Shown here: piece after piece, positions 1-8,952 of the stretch
How positions within the stretch are numbered: position 1 is the stretch's first letter
How the letters are laid out: each line of letters starts with the position of its first letter
Assembly: GCA_050747865.1 (NCBI GenBank)
Contig: JBOGJI010000080.1
Coordinates: 1 to 48,549 of the forward strand
Direction of reading: 5' to 3'
DNA from: JBOGJI01 sp050747865
GTDB lineage: Bacteria > Acidobacteriota > Thermoanaerobaculia > Multivoradales > JAHEKO01
Length of the DNA stretch: 48,549 bases
Notes under the pieces: generated by a model
What the model was told of the DNA's origin: nothing
Seen by the model: only the letters and a program-made list of their open reading frames with translations
Database searches by the model: none
Translations under genes and position numbers: made by a program

Positions 1-297
1 GTTCTGCTGGTAGATCCGGTAGCGCCAGCGCAACGACTTGTTGCCCAGGTGCTCGACCACGACCTCGACATCGACCCGGTCGCCGAACTGGAACGGGCGG
101 CGGAAGTCGGCCTCCAGATGCACCGTCGGCAGGCCGAGGCGGTGCTCCCTGAGCACCTGGGCGTAGTCGTTGCCCAGGCCCTTGGAGAAGAACTCCTCCA
201 TGCCGACGTGGAAGAAGTGCACGATGCGCGGGTAATAGACGATGCCCGCGTAGTCGATGTCGCCGAAGCGGATGGTCAGGGTGGTGCGGAAGGCCAT
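1..297 (-). CDS. Hotdog-fold acyl-CoA thioesterase, 4-hydroxybenzoyl-CoA thioesterase/YbgC type (3' end cut by window edge)
   Basis: The minus strand from an ATG at 295-297 reads 99 codons without a stop to the window edge, so the C-terminus is missing. The N-terminus carries the family signature FGDIDYAGIVYYPR (residues 11-24); D15 aligns with the catalytic aspartate of 4-hydroxybenzoyl-CoA thioesterases. The family hydrolyses acyl-CoA thioesters in the cytoplasm, and the physiological substrate cannot be told from sequence. The full protein would normally be about 130-150 residues. The gene is divergent from the threonine dehydratase gene at 370, with a 72-nt gap that must hold both promoters. 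Fold assignment is firm; substrate is unknown. Confidence 0.85.
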   Translation of the reverse strand, partial: MAFRTTLTIRFGDIDYAGIVYYPRIVHFFHVGMEEFFSKGLGNDYAQVLREHRLGLPTVHLEADFRRPFQFGDRVDVEVVVEHLGNKSLRWRYRIYQQN

Positions 298-369
298 GGA
301 CGTCTCCGGGGTCGTTGCGCTCGAAGGGCGGATCATACCCGCGGCTCCCCTGATATCGTCCCGCCTCAC

Positions 370-1596
370 ATGGTGACGCTGGACGATGTGCGGGCCGCCC
401 GCGAACGCATCGGCGAGGTGCTGCAGGCGACGCCCTGTGTGCGCTCCGACGCGCTGTCGTCGCGCTGCGACGCCGCCGTCCACCTGAAGCTGGAATCGCT
501 GCAGCGCACCGGCTCGTTCAAGGCCCGCGGCGCCCTCAACAAGCTGCTGCAGATGTCGCGGGCCGAGCGCGACGCCGGGGTGATCGCCGCGTCGGCGGGC
601 AATCACGCGCAGGGAGTCGCCTTCGCCGCCGCCGAGGTGGGTGCCCGGGCCCGCATCGTGATGCCGGCGACCACGCCGCTGGTCAAGGTGGCGCGGACGC
701 GCGAGTTCGGCGCCGAGGTGGATCTCTTCGGCGACAACTTCGACGAGGCGTACGAGCGCGCGCGGGAGCTGGAGCGGGAGCACGGCTACAGCTTCGTCCA
801 TCCCTTCGACGATCCCCTGATCGTGGCCGGGCAGGGCACGGTCGGCCTGGAGCTGCTGGAGCAGGTGCCGGAGCTGGGCGCGGTGGTCGTCCCCATCGGC
901 GGCGGCGGCCTGATCGCGGGCATCGCGGTCGCGGTCAAGGAGCAGCGGCCGGAGGTGGCCGTCTACGGCGTGCAGAGCGAAGCGGCGCCGTCGATGCAGG
1001 TGTCGCTCGACGCCGGGCATCGCGAGGAGCGCAAGAGCGCCCCCTCGATCGCCGAGGGGATCAGCACCAAGCGCCCCGGCGAGCTGACCTTCGAGCTCAC
1101 CCGCAAATACGCGGACGGCGTCGTCGTGGTCTCCGAGGCCGCGATCGAGGGGGCGCTGTTCGAGCTGCTGGACGTCGGCAAGACCCTGGCCGAGGGGGCG
1201 GGAGCCGCCGCCGCCGCGGCCCTGCTCGAAGGGCTGCTGCCCGAGCTCGCCGGCCGCCGCGTGGCCGTCCTGGTGTCGGGCGCCAACATCGACCTCGGCG
1301 TGCTCAACCGGGTGATCGAGCGTTCCCTGGCGCGCCACCACCGCCTGGTCCGTCTGCACATCCGGGTCAAGGACCGGCCCGGCGGCCTCGCCGCGCTGCT
1401 CCAGGTCATCGCCCGCGGCGAGGCGAACATCCTGCGCATCGAGCACCACCGGGTGTTCACCGACACCAGCTTCTGGGAGACCGAGGTGGAGCTGACGCTG
1501 GAGACGCGGGATCGCGGGCACATCGAGACGCTGATCGCCTCGCTGCACGAGGCCGGCTACCAGCGTGTGCAGGAAGTGCGCGTACCCGGTCAGTAG
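370..1596 (+). CDS. ilvA: Threonine ammonia-lyase (threonine/serine dehydratase) with C-terminal ACT domain
   Basis: This 408-residue cytoplasmic PLP enzyme deaminates L-threonine to 2-oxobutanoate and usually also serine. The PLP lysine lies in TGSFKARGA (K51), the tetraglycine phosphate loop is GGGG in VPIGGGGLIAG (about residues 178-181), and SAGNHAQG is the substrate-side motif. Residues from about 325 on (RLHIRVKDRPGGLAALLQ) form one ACT domain, the architecture of the short 400-residue class rather than long E. coli IlvA, which has two ACT-like domains. The reading frame is open from 49, but family homology begins at the ATG at 370, so I use that start. The stop overlaps the convergent sufT stop by 7 bp. 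It could serve isoleucine synthesis or threonine catabolism; no ilv genes are adjacent. Confidence 0.92.
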   Translation: MVTLDDVRAARERIGEVLQATPCVRSDALSSRCDAAVHLKLESLQRTGSFKARGALNKLLQMSRAERDAGVIAASAGNHAQGVAFAAAEVGARARIVMPATTPLVKVARTREFGAEVDLFGDNFDEAYERARELEREHGYSFVHPFDDPLIVAGQGTVGLELLEQVPELGAVVVPIGGGGLIAGIAVAVKEQRPEVAVYGVQSEAAPSMQVSLDAGHREERKSAPSIAEGISTKRPGELTFELTRKYADGVVVVSEAAIEGALFELLDVGKTLAEGAGAAAAAALLEGLLPELAGRRVAVLVSGANIDLGVLNRVIERSLARHHRLVRLHIRVKDRPGGLAALLQVIARGEANILRIEHHRVFTDTSFWETEVELTLETRDRGHIETLIASLHEAGYQRVQEVRVPGQ

Positions 1597-2141
1597 AACC
1601 CGAGCTGCAGCCTGGCCGCCTCGGTCATCATGTTCTGGCTCCAGGGCGGGTCGAAGACCAGCTCGACCTCGGCGCGCGCCACGTCGGGGAGCTTTTCGAT
1701 GCGCGACTTGACGTCTTCGACCAGCACCGGCCCCATGCCGCAGGCGGGCGCCGTCAGGGTCATCTTGACGTGGACCACCGCGCCGTCGGCGGCGCCCTCG
1801 TCCTCGATGTGGCAGTCGTAGACCAGTCCCAGGTCCACGATGTTGACCGGGATCTCGGGGTCGAAGCACCCCTTCATCTGCCGCCAGACGCGCTCCTCCA
1901 GCAGCGTCTCAGTGTCGGCCGCCGCGGCCGCGTCGGCCGGCACCTCCTTGCCCAGGGCATCGGCGTTTTCGGCCTCGATGCGGAACATGCCACCGCGCTC
2001 GGTCATCACCGTGTAGCTGCCGCCCAGCGACTGGGTGATGAGCACCCGCGTGCCCTCGGGCACGATCACCCGCGAACCGTCGGGGATCTGCACCGCCTCG
2101 ACCTCGCGGGTCATAGTGGTGGTCTCGCGTTCGTGCATCAT
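1590..2141 (-). CDS. sufT: SufT-type Fe-S cluster assembly/maturation protein (MIP18/DUF59 family)
   Basis: A 183-residue cytoplasmic protein. The N-terminal 55 residues (IPDGSRVIVPEGTRVLITQSLGG...) are the extension that distinguishes SufT from shorter DUF59 proteins. The C-terminal MIP18 domain carries DPEIPVNIVDLGLVYD and the conserved TAPACGMG cysteine region, and ends in DPPWSQ. SufT assists maturation of Fe-S proteins in bacteria with the Suf system. The start is ambiguous among ATGs at 2141, 2138 and 2114. It lies 33 nt downstream of the E1 gene on the same strand, so the two are probably co-transcribed; lipoate-dependent 2-oxoacid dehydrogenases need the Fe-S enzyme LipA, which may explain the pairing (inference). 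Confidence 0.88.
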   Translation of the reverse strand: MMHERETTTMTREVEAVQIPDGSRVIVPEGTRVLITQSLGGSYTVMTERGGMFRIEAENADALGKEVPADAAAAADTETLLEERVWRQMKGCFDPEIPVNIVDLGLVYDCHIEDEGAADGAVVHVKMTLTAPACGMGPVLVEDVKSRIEKLPDVARAEVELVFDPPWSQNMMTEAARLQLGFY

Positions 2142-2174
2142 GACGTCTACATTGTATCGCCTGCCAAGGCCGCT

Positions 2175-4607
2175 TCAGATCAGGGGTCGGTAGCGCCGCG
2201 GGTCGGTCTCGTGCATCAGCGTCAGCACCGCGTCCACGACCTGCTCGCGGTTGGGCTTCGAGAAGTAGTCGCCGTCGGAGCCGTAGGCCGGGCGGTGCGG
2301 CTTGGCGGCCAGCGCCCGCGGCCGCGCGTCCAGCCATTGCCAGCCACCGTCGCGGTCGAGGACGCGCTGCATCATGAAGGCGCTGGCGCCGCCGGGCATG
2401 TCCTCGTCGAGGAAGAGAACGCGGTTCGTCTTCTTCAGCGAATCGACGACGCGCGCCTCGCGGTCGAACGGCAGCAAGGTCTGCACGTCCACCACCTCGC
2501 AGTCGACGCCTACTGTCTCCGCCAGCAGGGCCGCCGCGTCCAGGGCGATGCGGCAGCAGGCACCGTAGGTGACGATGGTGACGTCGGTGCCCTCGCGCAG
2601 CACCTCCGGGACGCCCAGCGGCACCGTGAATTCGCCGATGTTGTCCGGCAGGCGCTCCTTCAGGCGATAGCCGTTCAAGACCTCGACCACGAAGCCGGGG
2701 TCGTCCCCCCGGAGCAGGGTGTTGTACATGCCGGCCGCCTGCGTCATGTCGCGCGGGACGCAGAAGTGGACGCCGCGGATCAGGTTCAGGATCCCGGCCA
2801 TCTCCGAGCCCGAGTGCCAGATGCCCTCCAGTCTGTGTCCTCGCGTCCTCACGATCACCGGCGCCTTCTGACTGCCGGCGGAGCGGTAGCGCAGTGAAGC
2901 GAGGTCATCGGAGAGGACCTGTAGGCAGTAGAGCGCGTAGTCGAGGTACTGCATCTCCGCCAGGGGCCGCAGGCCGCGCATCGCCATGCCGATCGCCTGG
3001 CCGAGGATCGTGGCCTCGCGGATGCCGGTGTCCGACACCCGCAGCTCGCCGTATTTCTCCTGCATGCCCTGGAAGCCCTGGTTGACGTCGCCCAGCTTGC
3101 CGACGTCTTCGCCGAAGGCGATGAAGTTCGGGTAGCGGGCGAGCGCGGCGTCGAAGCAGGCGTTCAGCACCTCGAAGCCGCGGACCACGGGGGAGTCCTC
3201 CACGTAGCGCGCCGGCACGACGGCGACCCGCAGCGGCGATTCCTCGGAGTCGCTGAGCAGATGTGTGTCGTAGCGGCGGTCGTTCGCCTCATCCTGCTCG
3301 CGGCGCCAGGCGGTCAGCGCCCGCGCCGCCTCCGAGCTCTCTCCGGTCACGGCGAGCAGCGCCTCGTGGGCGGCGGCGTAGAGGTCGCGGCGCAGCGCCA
3401 TCTGGAGCTTCTCCACCCGCTCGCGCACCTCCCGCACCGCCGGGCCTCCGGCGGACGTCTCCTCCAGCCCGCGCAGCAGCTCGACGCAGGTCCGGCGATC
3501 ACTCTCGAACGGCGCGCGGAAGGCATCCCAGGCCTCCTGCTGCCACTTGCGGACCTGCTGGCGCTCCTCCTCTTCCAGGGCGTCGAGCGTGGCTGCGTTC
3601 GCGATCCCCTCCTCCACCATCCACTGCCGCATACGCGCGATGCAGTCGTACTCCTCCTCCCAGGCGAGGCGCTCGGGCGACTTGTAGCGCTCGTGCGACC
3701 CGGAGGTCGAATGTCCCTGCGGCTGGGTCATCTCGGCCACGTGGACGACCGCCGGCACGTGCTCGCGGCGCACCGTCTCCGCGACGCTGCGGTAGGTCTC
3801 GGTCAGCGACGGGTAGTCCCAGCCGGCGACGCGATAGATGTCCACGCCGTCGCGGCCGCCCTCCGCGCGCTGGAAGCCCTGCAGCAGCTCATAGAGCGAG
3901 GGTTTGGCGATCTGGTACTCGTTGGGCACCGAGATGCCGTAGCCGTCGTCCCAGATCGAGATCACCACCGGCGCGTGCAGCACCCCGACGGCGTTGAGCG
4001 TCTCCCAGAACAGACCCTCGGCGCAGCTGGCGTTGCCGATCGTGCCCCAGGCGATCTCGTCGCCCCGGCGTGAGAAGCCGGTGAACCCGGCCAGCTCCGG
4101 CAGCTCCCGGTAGAGGCGGCTGGCATAGCCCAGCCCGACGAGCTTGGGCATCTGCGCCGCCAGCGGCGACAGGTCCGCCGCGGTGTGGGGCTCGGCGGTC
4201 AAGTCCAGGAACCGCCCCTGCTCGTCGAGCATGCGGGTGGCGAAATGGGCGTTCATCTGCCGCCCTCCGCTGTGGGGGTCCCGCCCCCCGTCCGGGTCGG
4301 CGTAGAGCTGGGCGAAGAACTGCTGCACGGTGAGGCGCTCCAGCGCCATCATCAGGGTCTGGTCGCGGTAGTACCCGGAACGCACGTCCCCCGGGCGGAA
4401 GGCTCGCGCCATGGCCACCTGGGCCACCTCCTTGCCGTCGCCGAAGATGCCGAACTTGGCCTTGCCCGTGAGCGCCTCCCGGCGCCCCAAAAGGCTCGCC
4501 TGCCGGCTGCGGTAGGCGAGCCGGTAGTCGCGAACGATGCTCTCGTCCGTGAGCTCGAGCGCCTCGCGCCTGCCGACGCGCGCCTCCGTCGCGGGTATCC
4601 TGCGCAT
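2175..4607 (-). CDS. 2-oxoacid (branched-chain type) dehydrogenase E1, alpha and beta subunits fused in one chain
   Basis: An 810-residue protein joining the TPP-dependent E1-alpha half (about 1-430) to the transketolase-like E1-beta half (about 455-800). The alpha part includes SGYYRDQT, HSGGRQMNAHF and the TPP-loop region GNASCAEGLFWET...WDDGYGIS; the beta part includes AFGEDVGKLGDVNQGFQG, EATILGQAIGMA and PVIVRTRGHRLEGIWHSG. E1 decarboxylates 2-oxoacids and acylates the lipoyl group of E2. Separate alpha and beta genes are commoner, but fused forms occur in several phyla. The usual GDG...NN TPP/Mg motif reads GNA...DD here; I cannot tell whether this is normal for the fused group. No E2 or E3 gene is in the window. 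The ATG at 4607 has no clear ribosome-binding site. Confidence 0.88.
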   Translation of the reverse strand: MRRIPATEARVGRREALELTDESIVRDYRLAYRSRQASLLGRREALTGKAKFGIFGDGKEVAQVAMARAFRPGDVRSGYYRDQTLMMALERLTVQQFFAQLYADPDGGRDPHSGGRQMNAHFATRMLDEQGRFLDLTAEPHTAADLSPLAAQMPKLVGLGYASRLYRELPELAGFTGFSRRGDEIAWGTIGNASCAEGLFWETLNAVGVLHAPVVISIWDDGYGISVPNEYQIAKPSLYELLQGFQRAEGGRDGVDIYRVAGWDYPSLTETYRSVAETVRREHVPAVVHVAEMTQPQGHSTSGSHERYKSPERLAWEEEYDCIARMRQWMVEEGIANAATLDALEEEERQQVRKWQQEAWDAFRAPFESDRRTCVELLRGLEETSAGGPAVREVRERVEKLQMALRRDLYAAAHEALLAVTGESSEAARALTAWRREQDEANDRRYDTHLLSDSEESPLRVAVVPARYVEDSPVVRGFEVLNACFDAALARYPNFIAFGEDVGKLGDVNQGFQGMQEKYGELRVSDTGIREATILGQAIGMAMRGLRPLAEMQYLDYALYCLQVLSDDLASLRYRSAGSQKAPVIVRTRGHRLEGIWHSGSEMAGILNLIRGVHFCVPRDMTQAAGMYNTLLRGDDPGFVVEVLNGYRLKERLPDNIGEFTVPLGVPEVLREGTDVTIVTYGACCRIALDAAALLAETVGVDCEVVDVQTLLPFDREARVVDSLKKTNRVLFLDEDMPGGASAFMMQRVLDRDGGWQWLDARPRALAAKPHRPAYGSDGDYFSKPNREQVVDAVLTLMHETDPRRYRPLI

Positions 4608-4679
4608 GACTCGGGCAGTCTATCGCGTGGCGTCGTGCGGCCGTCGAGCCATCCCGTGGCGGCGCCTCGAACGCCGGTT

Positions 4680-5098
4680 TCACACTGCGCGCCGCCGCCG
4701 GAAGCGCAGCCGCAGCACGTCCGCCACCATCGCGAGCCCGTCTCTCCACGGCCGGACGGTCGATCGACCCGAGTCCCTCCACACGACGCCGACCTCCCGC
4801 ACCCGATGTATTGGAAGTCGGCCGGCAGGAAGGGCAGCGGCTTCAAGAGCAGCGCCAGCCAGGGCAATGAATCCGTCAACCCGATACTCGTCCCGACCGG
4901 CGCCACAAAGGTGTCGACGTGGCCGAGCGGCCAGCTCCACTCGGCGTTGCGGAAGAACAGCCAGCCCAGCACATGCTGGCTCCAGTCGCCACGCAGCGCC
5001 CAGTCGACATGGGTTGGATCGAGTGTCTTGCCGCCACCCATCCCGAAGAACCAGGCGAGGCCCGCCATGCCCGCAAGGGCGCGAGGTATCCACGCCAT
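4680..5098 (-). pseudogene. Chimeric remnant: N-terminus of a DUF6311-like membrane glycosyltransferase joined out of frame to a family-2 glycosyltransferase C-terminus
   Basis: From ATG 5098 about 98 codons read like the start of a large membrane protein: a hydrophobic first segment, then GHVDTFVAPVGTSIGLTDSLPW and LPFLPADFQYIG, typical of DUF6311 N-termini that normally run 600 or more residues. After FQYIG (about 4804) this frame becomes arginine/cysteine-rich noise. From 4802 a second frame reads VREVGVVWRDSGRS-TVRPW-RDG and so on to a TGA at 4680-4682, 40 residues resembling the C-terminus of polyprenyl-phosphate glycosyltransferases. The simplest reading is a deletion that fused two neighbouring genes; a misassembly at about 4803 would look the same. 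It lies between the E1 gene and lpxC; no intact gene occupies 4608-5104. Family names are from pattern memory. Confidence 0.6.
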
Positions 5099-5104
5099 GG
5101 GCCG

Positions 5105-6376
5105 CTACGCTGCTTCGGCGACCAGCTTGCGCAGGATCGCGATGTTGTCGCGGTGACCGGTGAGCCTGGCAGTGACGCGGCCGCGGACGGGATAGCCGAG
5201 GAGATAGAGGTCGCCGATGATGTCGAGGATCTTGTGGCGGACGAACTCGTCGGGAAAGCGCAGCTCGGTATTGAGCACGTCGTCTTCCCCCACCAGGATG
5301 AAGTTGTCCAGCCGGCCGCCGGAGCCCAGCCCCAGCTCCTGGATCATCGTCAGGTCGCGCATGAACCCGAACGTCCGCGCCGGCGCGATCTGCTCCTTGT
5401 AGGCGTCGACGCCGGCCAGCTCGAACTCGTAGCGCTGCTCACCGACCGGCGCCGGGTAGCGCAGCAGGTAGGAGACGGCGAATCCGTCGCCGGGCTCGAG
5501 GGTGAGAGACTTTTCCCCTTCACCCACGCGATACCCGCGGTCGATCACCAGATCCCGGCGGCGCCGGTCCTGCTCCTCGACGCCCACCTCGTCGAACGCG
5601 CGGCAGAACTCCAGGGCCGAGCCGTCGAGAACCGGGATCTCGCCATGGACCTTGACCAGGAGATTGATGATGCCGTAGGCGTGCAGCGCCGACAGCAGAT
5701 GCTCGACCGTGCGGATCCGGTCGCCGCCGCCGTGCAGCGTGGTGGCGTAGTCGGTCTCCGTGACCGAGCTGACGTGCGCCGGGATGTGCGAGCCCGACGG
5801 CAGGGTGATGAAGTGGATGCCGGAGTCGGGCGGCAGAGGCTGCAGGACCATGCCGGTGCGGGTGCCGGAGTGCAGACCCAGACCGTAGAGGACCGTGCTC
5901 TCTCGCAGCGTCCGCTGGGGCTCGCCTCCCTCGGCGGTGATACGAAGTGGCGCCGGCGCTCGGAAATCCTCGTCGCGCTCCCACCGCGGCCGCTCCGGCG
6001 GAGTGCCTCCCCGCCTCATAGTGACGGCCGCCGCCACCACCTCGACCGCCTGGTCGTAGGAGAGCGGTTTCTCCACATAGTCGAAAGCGCCCATCTTCAC
6101 CGCCCGTGCCGCGGTCGCCGGCGTCCCGTGCCCCGACATCATGACCACGGCCGCCTCGGGGTCCAGCTCGAGAATGGCTTCCAGGGTCTCCAGCCCGTCC
6201 CGATCGGGGAGCCAGATGTCGAGGAACACGGCATCCGGCGGGCGCTCCCGGTAGAGCTCCAGCGCCTCGGCGCCGCTGCGGGTGCACACCGTCTCATACC
6301 CTTCGTCGGCCAGCACCCCGGAGAGGCTGGCGAGGATCCCGGGCTCGTCGTCGACGATCAGGATGCGGCCCTTCAT
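5105..6376 (-). CDS. lpxC: Receiver domain-LpxC fusion: UDP-3-O-acyl-N-acetylglucosamine deacetylase with N-terminal response-regulator domain
   Basis: A 423-residue protein from ATG 6376. Residues 1-118 are a complete CheY-like receiver: acidic pair D9/D10, phospho-acceptor D53 (FLDIWLPDRDG), S81 in the MMSGHG switch position and K103 in EKP. A linker of about 35 residues leads to a full LpxC from about residue 155: E225/H226 (TVEHLLSAL), H381/K382 and D385 (RHKILDIIGDLYLLG) and H408 (TGHRDN), matching the E. coli catalytic and zinc residues E78, H79, H238, K239, D242 and H265. LpxC makes the committed deacetylation of lipid A synthesis. The fusion suggests control by phosphorelay, but no histidine kinase is adjacent. 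The next gene downstream is the chimeric remnant; the phosphatase-superfamily gene ends 11 nt upstream. Confidence 0.93.
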   Translation of the reverse strand: MKGRILIVDDEPGILASLSGVLADEGYETVCTRSGAEALELYRERPPDAVFLDIWLPDRDGLETLEAILELDPEAAVVMMSGHGTPATAARAVKMGAFDYVEKPLSYDQAVEVVAAAVTMRRGGTPPERPRWERDEDFRAPAPLRITAEGGEPQRTLRESTVLYGLGLHSGTRTGMVLQPLPPDSGIHFITLPSGSHIPAHVSSVTETDYATTLHGGGDRIRTVEHLLSALHAYGIINLLVKVHGEIPVLDGSALEFCRAFDEVGVEEQDRRRRDLVIDRGYRVGEGEKSLTLEPGDGFAVSYLLRYPAPVGEQRYEFELAGVDAYKEQIAPARTFGFMRDLTMIQELGLGSGGRLDNFILVGEDDVLNTELRFPDEFVRHKILDIIGDLYLLGYPVRGRVTARLTGHRDNIAILRKLVAEAA

Positions 6377-6387
6377 GGAGCGCAAGA

Positions 6388-8952
6388 CTACCGCCGATCC
6401 TCGAGGAGCCGAACGGCTCGCACGGCGACACCCAGCCGCCGGCCGTCCCTGGAGCCCGGCGTCAGCTCGGCCGGTACGAAGGTGTCGCTGATGATCTCCA
6501 CCACGAGGCGGCTCCGCCGCGATGCCGGATCCAGCGGCAGCTCGCCCGTCCAGTCGCCGGCCGGCAACCTGGCGCGGAGGACCTGCGACCCGTCGAAGAG
6601 GACCCGCAACCTCGCGCCTCGGGGCCCGGTCGACGCCAGCCGGACGCGCACCGCGTAGGGCTGACGATCCCGGCTCAGGGGGATCTCGAGGCGGGCGTGA
6701 CCGTCGGTCCACCGTTGAGGCCTGCCGCGCTGGTCCCGCTCCGGGGCGTGGAAACCGCTCTCGACGACTCCGCGGACCGGCCGTACGCCCAGCAAATCGA
6801 GGTCGGCGGCGGGAGAGCGCGTCACGCCATCGGTGCGCGTCAGGTGCATGCCGCCCGCGGCGGACCGCAGATGAAAGACCTCGATCTCGTTCTCGCCCCG
6901 CACGAACAGAGCCTCGGGGAGAATTGCGGACCACTCGCCGGGCCGGTTCGTGGGCGACTCCTTCCACTCGCGGGTCACGGCGCCGATGGTGCCGTTGACG
7001 GCAATGGCAAAGTGGTGTCTGCTGCCCGCGCCAGGAGGCCGGAACCTTCCCGTCACGTGCGCCGGCACAAAGTCGTGCGCCGGATCGAAGACGGCGTCTC
7101 CGGTGGGCAGGAACACCTGCGTCTCGACCGGGGAAAACACCCGCGGACGCAGCGCCGCGACCCTCTTGCCCACCAGGTTCCCGAACTCGCCGAGCTGGAA
7201 GAAGCGAGTGGCGAACCCCTGGGAGCCGAAACGCTCGGTCTTGAGGCGGACCGCCTCCACGATGGCGCGCCGCAGCGCGCCGGTCGCGTACCGTTGCACG
7301 CTTCCGCGCTCGCCGTGCTTGCGGATCACGCGATGCTGACGGGAAGTCGAGGGAGCCCCCAGCATGGAGCGCCCGTCGAGCGGAACCCGGGCGCCGATCA
7401 CGTCCAGGATCGTCGGCAAGACGTCGATCGTCTCGACGACCCGCTCATCCCTGCGCCCCTGGCGCTGCCCGGGCAGCTTGAGGAACAGCGGAACGTTCAT
7501 GATCTCGGCGAAGTTCGTCGCCGTGAGCGTGCGACGGTACCCCTGGCGCCGGAAGCTCGCGCCGTGGTCCGCGGTCACCACAAGCAGGGCACGCTCGTCC
7601 AGGCCCACCTCCCGTAACCGCCGCTGCAGCAGCCCTAGCTGACGATCCACGAAGCCCACCTGCAGGAGATGGCGCTGGTGATCCTGAAGGATGGCCCACT
7701 CGTCGCGCCCCCACCGATCCGGTCTGATCAGGCCCGCGGGATCGCGGTCCACCGAGTAGCGGCGCCCCGAGGGCAGGTAGTCGAACGGTACGTGCGGCAG
7801 AGTGCTGGCGTAGACGTAGAGCGTGGGAGAGGACGCATCCTCGAGCCTACCCAGAAAACGGACGAAATCGCCGGCGCGATCGCCACGCGCCTGCTCCCGG
7901 AAGAGCTGTTCGAACCGATCGGAGTCGACGTAGCCCGCCCCGGCATAGAAGAGCCCGGGGTCGCCGAAGTCGCCCCACGCCTGGTCCACGGGCGGCAGCC
8001 GCGTGGTCCAAGCGGGCGGCAGCACGATGTGGAGGTAGACCAGACCGAGGTCCCGGCAGAGCCCCCGGAGACGACGGCCGAGCGGCTCTTGCTGCCCCGC
8101 GCATACCTTCGGAGGGCAGAGTCGCGTCAGCGACTCCTCGGCCACGATCTCGTAGTGGGGAGCCAGCAGCGTGAACAGATTCACCGGGTGATCGGCCAGC
8201 GTCGGCACCTGGTCTTGCCAGGCCAGGCGCCCGGTCAGCAGCGCTGGCACGGCCAGTGTCGTGAAATCGCTGACGGTGGTGGCGAGGGGGTACCAGGTCG
8301 CCTCCCTCGCAAGCGCCGCGAAGCTCGGGAAGCTCTTCTCGTCGATCTCTCCGTCCGGAGCCAGGAGCGACACCAGGGGCAGCTCGTCGAAGATGATCAT
8401 GACGATAGGCACCGGGTTCGCGGGCGGCGGCGCGCTCCGGCCCGCCGACTCGTCGCGCCCGGACCAGGTGGCGGCCGGTGTCCGCCAGAAGAAGAGGAGC
8501 GGGAAGAGCAGCGCGGAGATCGCGAGCAGTGCGACCCACGAGCGCAGCGCCTCCCAACGCCACAGGGCCCAGGCGATCAGGGCACCGGACGCGACGGCGC
8601 CCGCCGCCAGCACCGCTCCCGGCAGCGGCAGGGTCTTGACGCCGTTGAGGACCAGCGCCGCCGCCAGAACGACGACGACCAGCTGACGCAACACGAATCC
8701 GAGACGGGTTAGCAGATAGCCGGCGACAAGCGGCACCACGACGAGCAGCAATGGGCTCACCAGGGAGAGGCTGACCGCAAAGAGCGCCGCCTCGGCCAGC
8801 GAGGTTCCGCGGGAAGCGAAGAACTCGGGGTTGCGCGCCAGCAGATCGTAGAGCGGCTGCGCCACGCCCAGGTTCCACAGCGCGACGACCTGGGCCGCCT
8901 GAGAGAGGCCATAGTCTGCCCGTCGTGCCGGCGAGCGCGCCCTGTCGTTCAA
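6388..8952 (-). CDS. Membrane-anchored alkaline-phosphatase-superfamily (sulfatase-fold) hydrolase/transferase
   Basis: About 854 residues. Roughly four or five membrane helices (about 45-175) precede a sulfatase-fold domain beginning VPIVMIIFDELPLVSLL (metal-binding Asp) and including VTADHGASF. At the nucleophile position stands FTTLAVPALLTG: there is no C/S-x-P-x-R formylglycine motif, so threonine is the likely nucleophile, as in phosphoglycerol or phosphoethanolamine transferases and related phosphatases. The C-terminal 250 residues look beta-rich and may bind glycans. The start is TTG at 8950-8952, overlapping the TGA of the methyltransferase gene (TTGA) without an evident ribosome-binding site, implying translational coupling. 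No downstream ATG would preserve the membrane region. The neighbours (methyltransferase, lpxC) suggest work on envelope glycolipids; the substrate is unknown. Confidence 0.8.
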   Translation of the reverse strand: MNDRARSPARRADYGLSQAAQVVALWNLGVAQPLYDLLARNPEFFASRGTSLAEAALFAVSLSLVSPLLLVVVPLVAGYLLTRLGFVLRQLVVVVLAAALVLNGVKTLPLPGAVLAAGAVASGALIAWALWRWEALRSWVALLAISALLFPLLFFWRTPAATWSGRDESAGRSAPPPANPVPIVMIIFDELPLVSLLAPDGEIDEKSFPSFAALAREATWYPLATTVSDFTTLAVPALLTGRLAWQDQVPTLADHPVNLFTLLAPHYEIVAEESLTRLCPPKVCAGQQEPLGRRLRGLCRDLGLVYLHIVLPPAWTTRLPPVDQAWGDFGDPGLFYAGAGYVDSDRFEQLFREQARGDRAGDFVRFLGRLEDASSPTLYVYASTLPHVPFDYLPSGRRYSVDRDPAGLIRPDRWGRDEWAILQDHQRHLLQVGFVDRQLGLLQRRLREVGLDERALLVVTADHGASFRRQGYRRTLTATNFAEIMNVPLFLKLPGQRQGRRDERVVETIDVLPTILDVIGARVPLDGRSMLGAPSTSRQHRVIRKHGERGSVQRYATGALRRAIVEAVRLKTERFGSQGFATRFFQLGEFGNLVGKRVAALRPRVFSPVETQVFLPTGDAVFDPAHDFVPAHVTGRFRPPGAGSRHHFAIAVNGTIGAVTREWKESPTNRPGEWSAILPEALFVRGENEIEVFHLRSAAGGMHLTRTDGVTRSPAADLDLLGVRPVRGVVESGFHAPERDQRGRPQRWTDGHARLEIPLSRDRQPYAVRVRLASTGPRGARLRVLFDGSQVLRARLPAGDWTGELPLDPASRRSRLVVEIISDTFVPAELTPGSRDGRRLGVAVRAVRLLEDRR

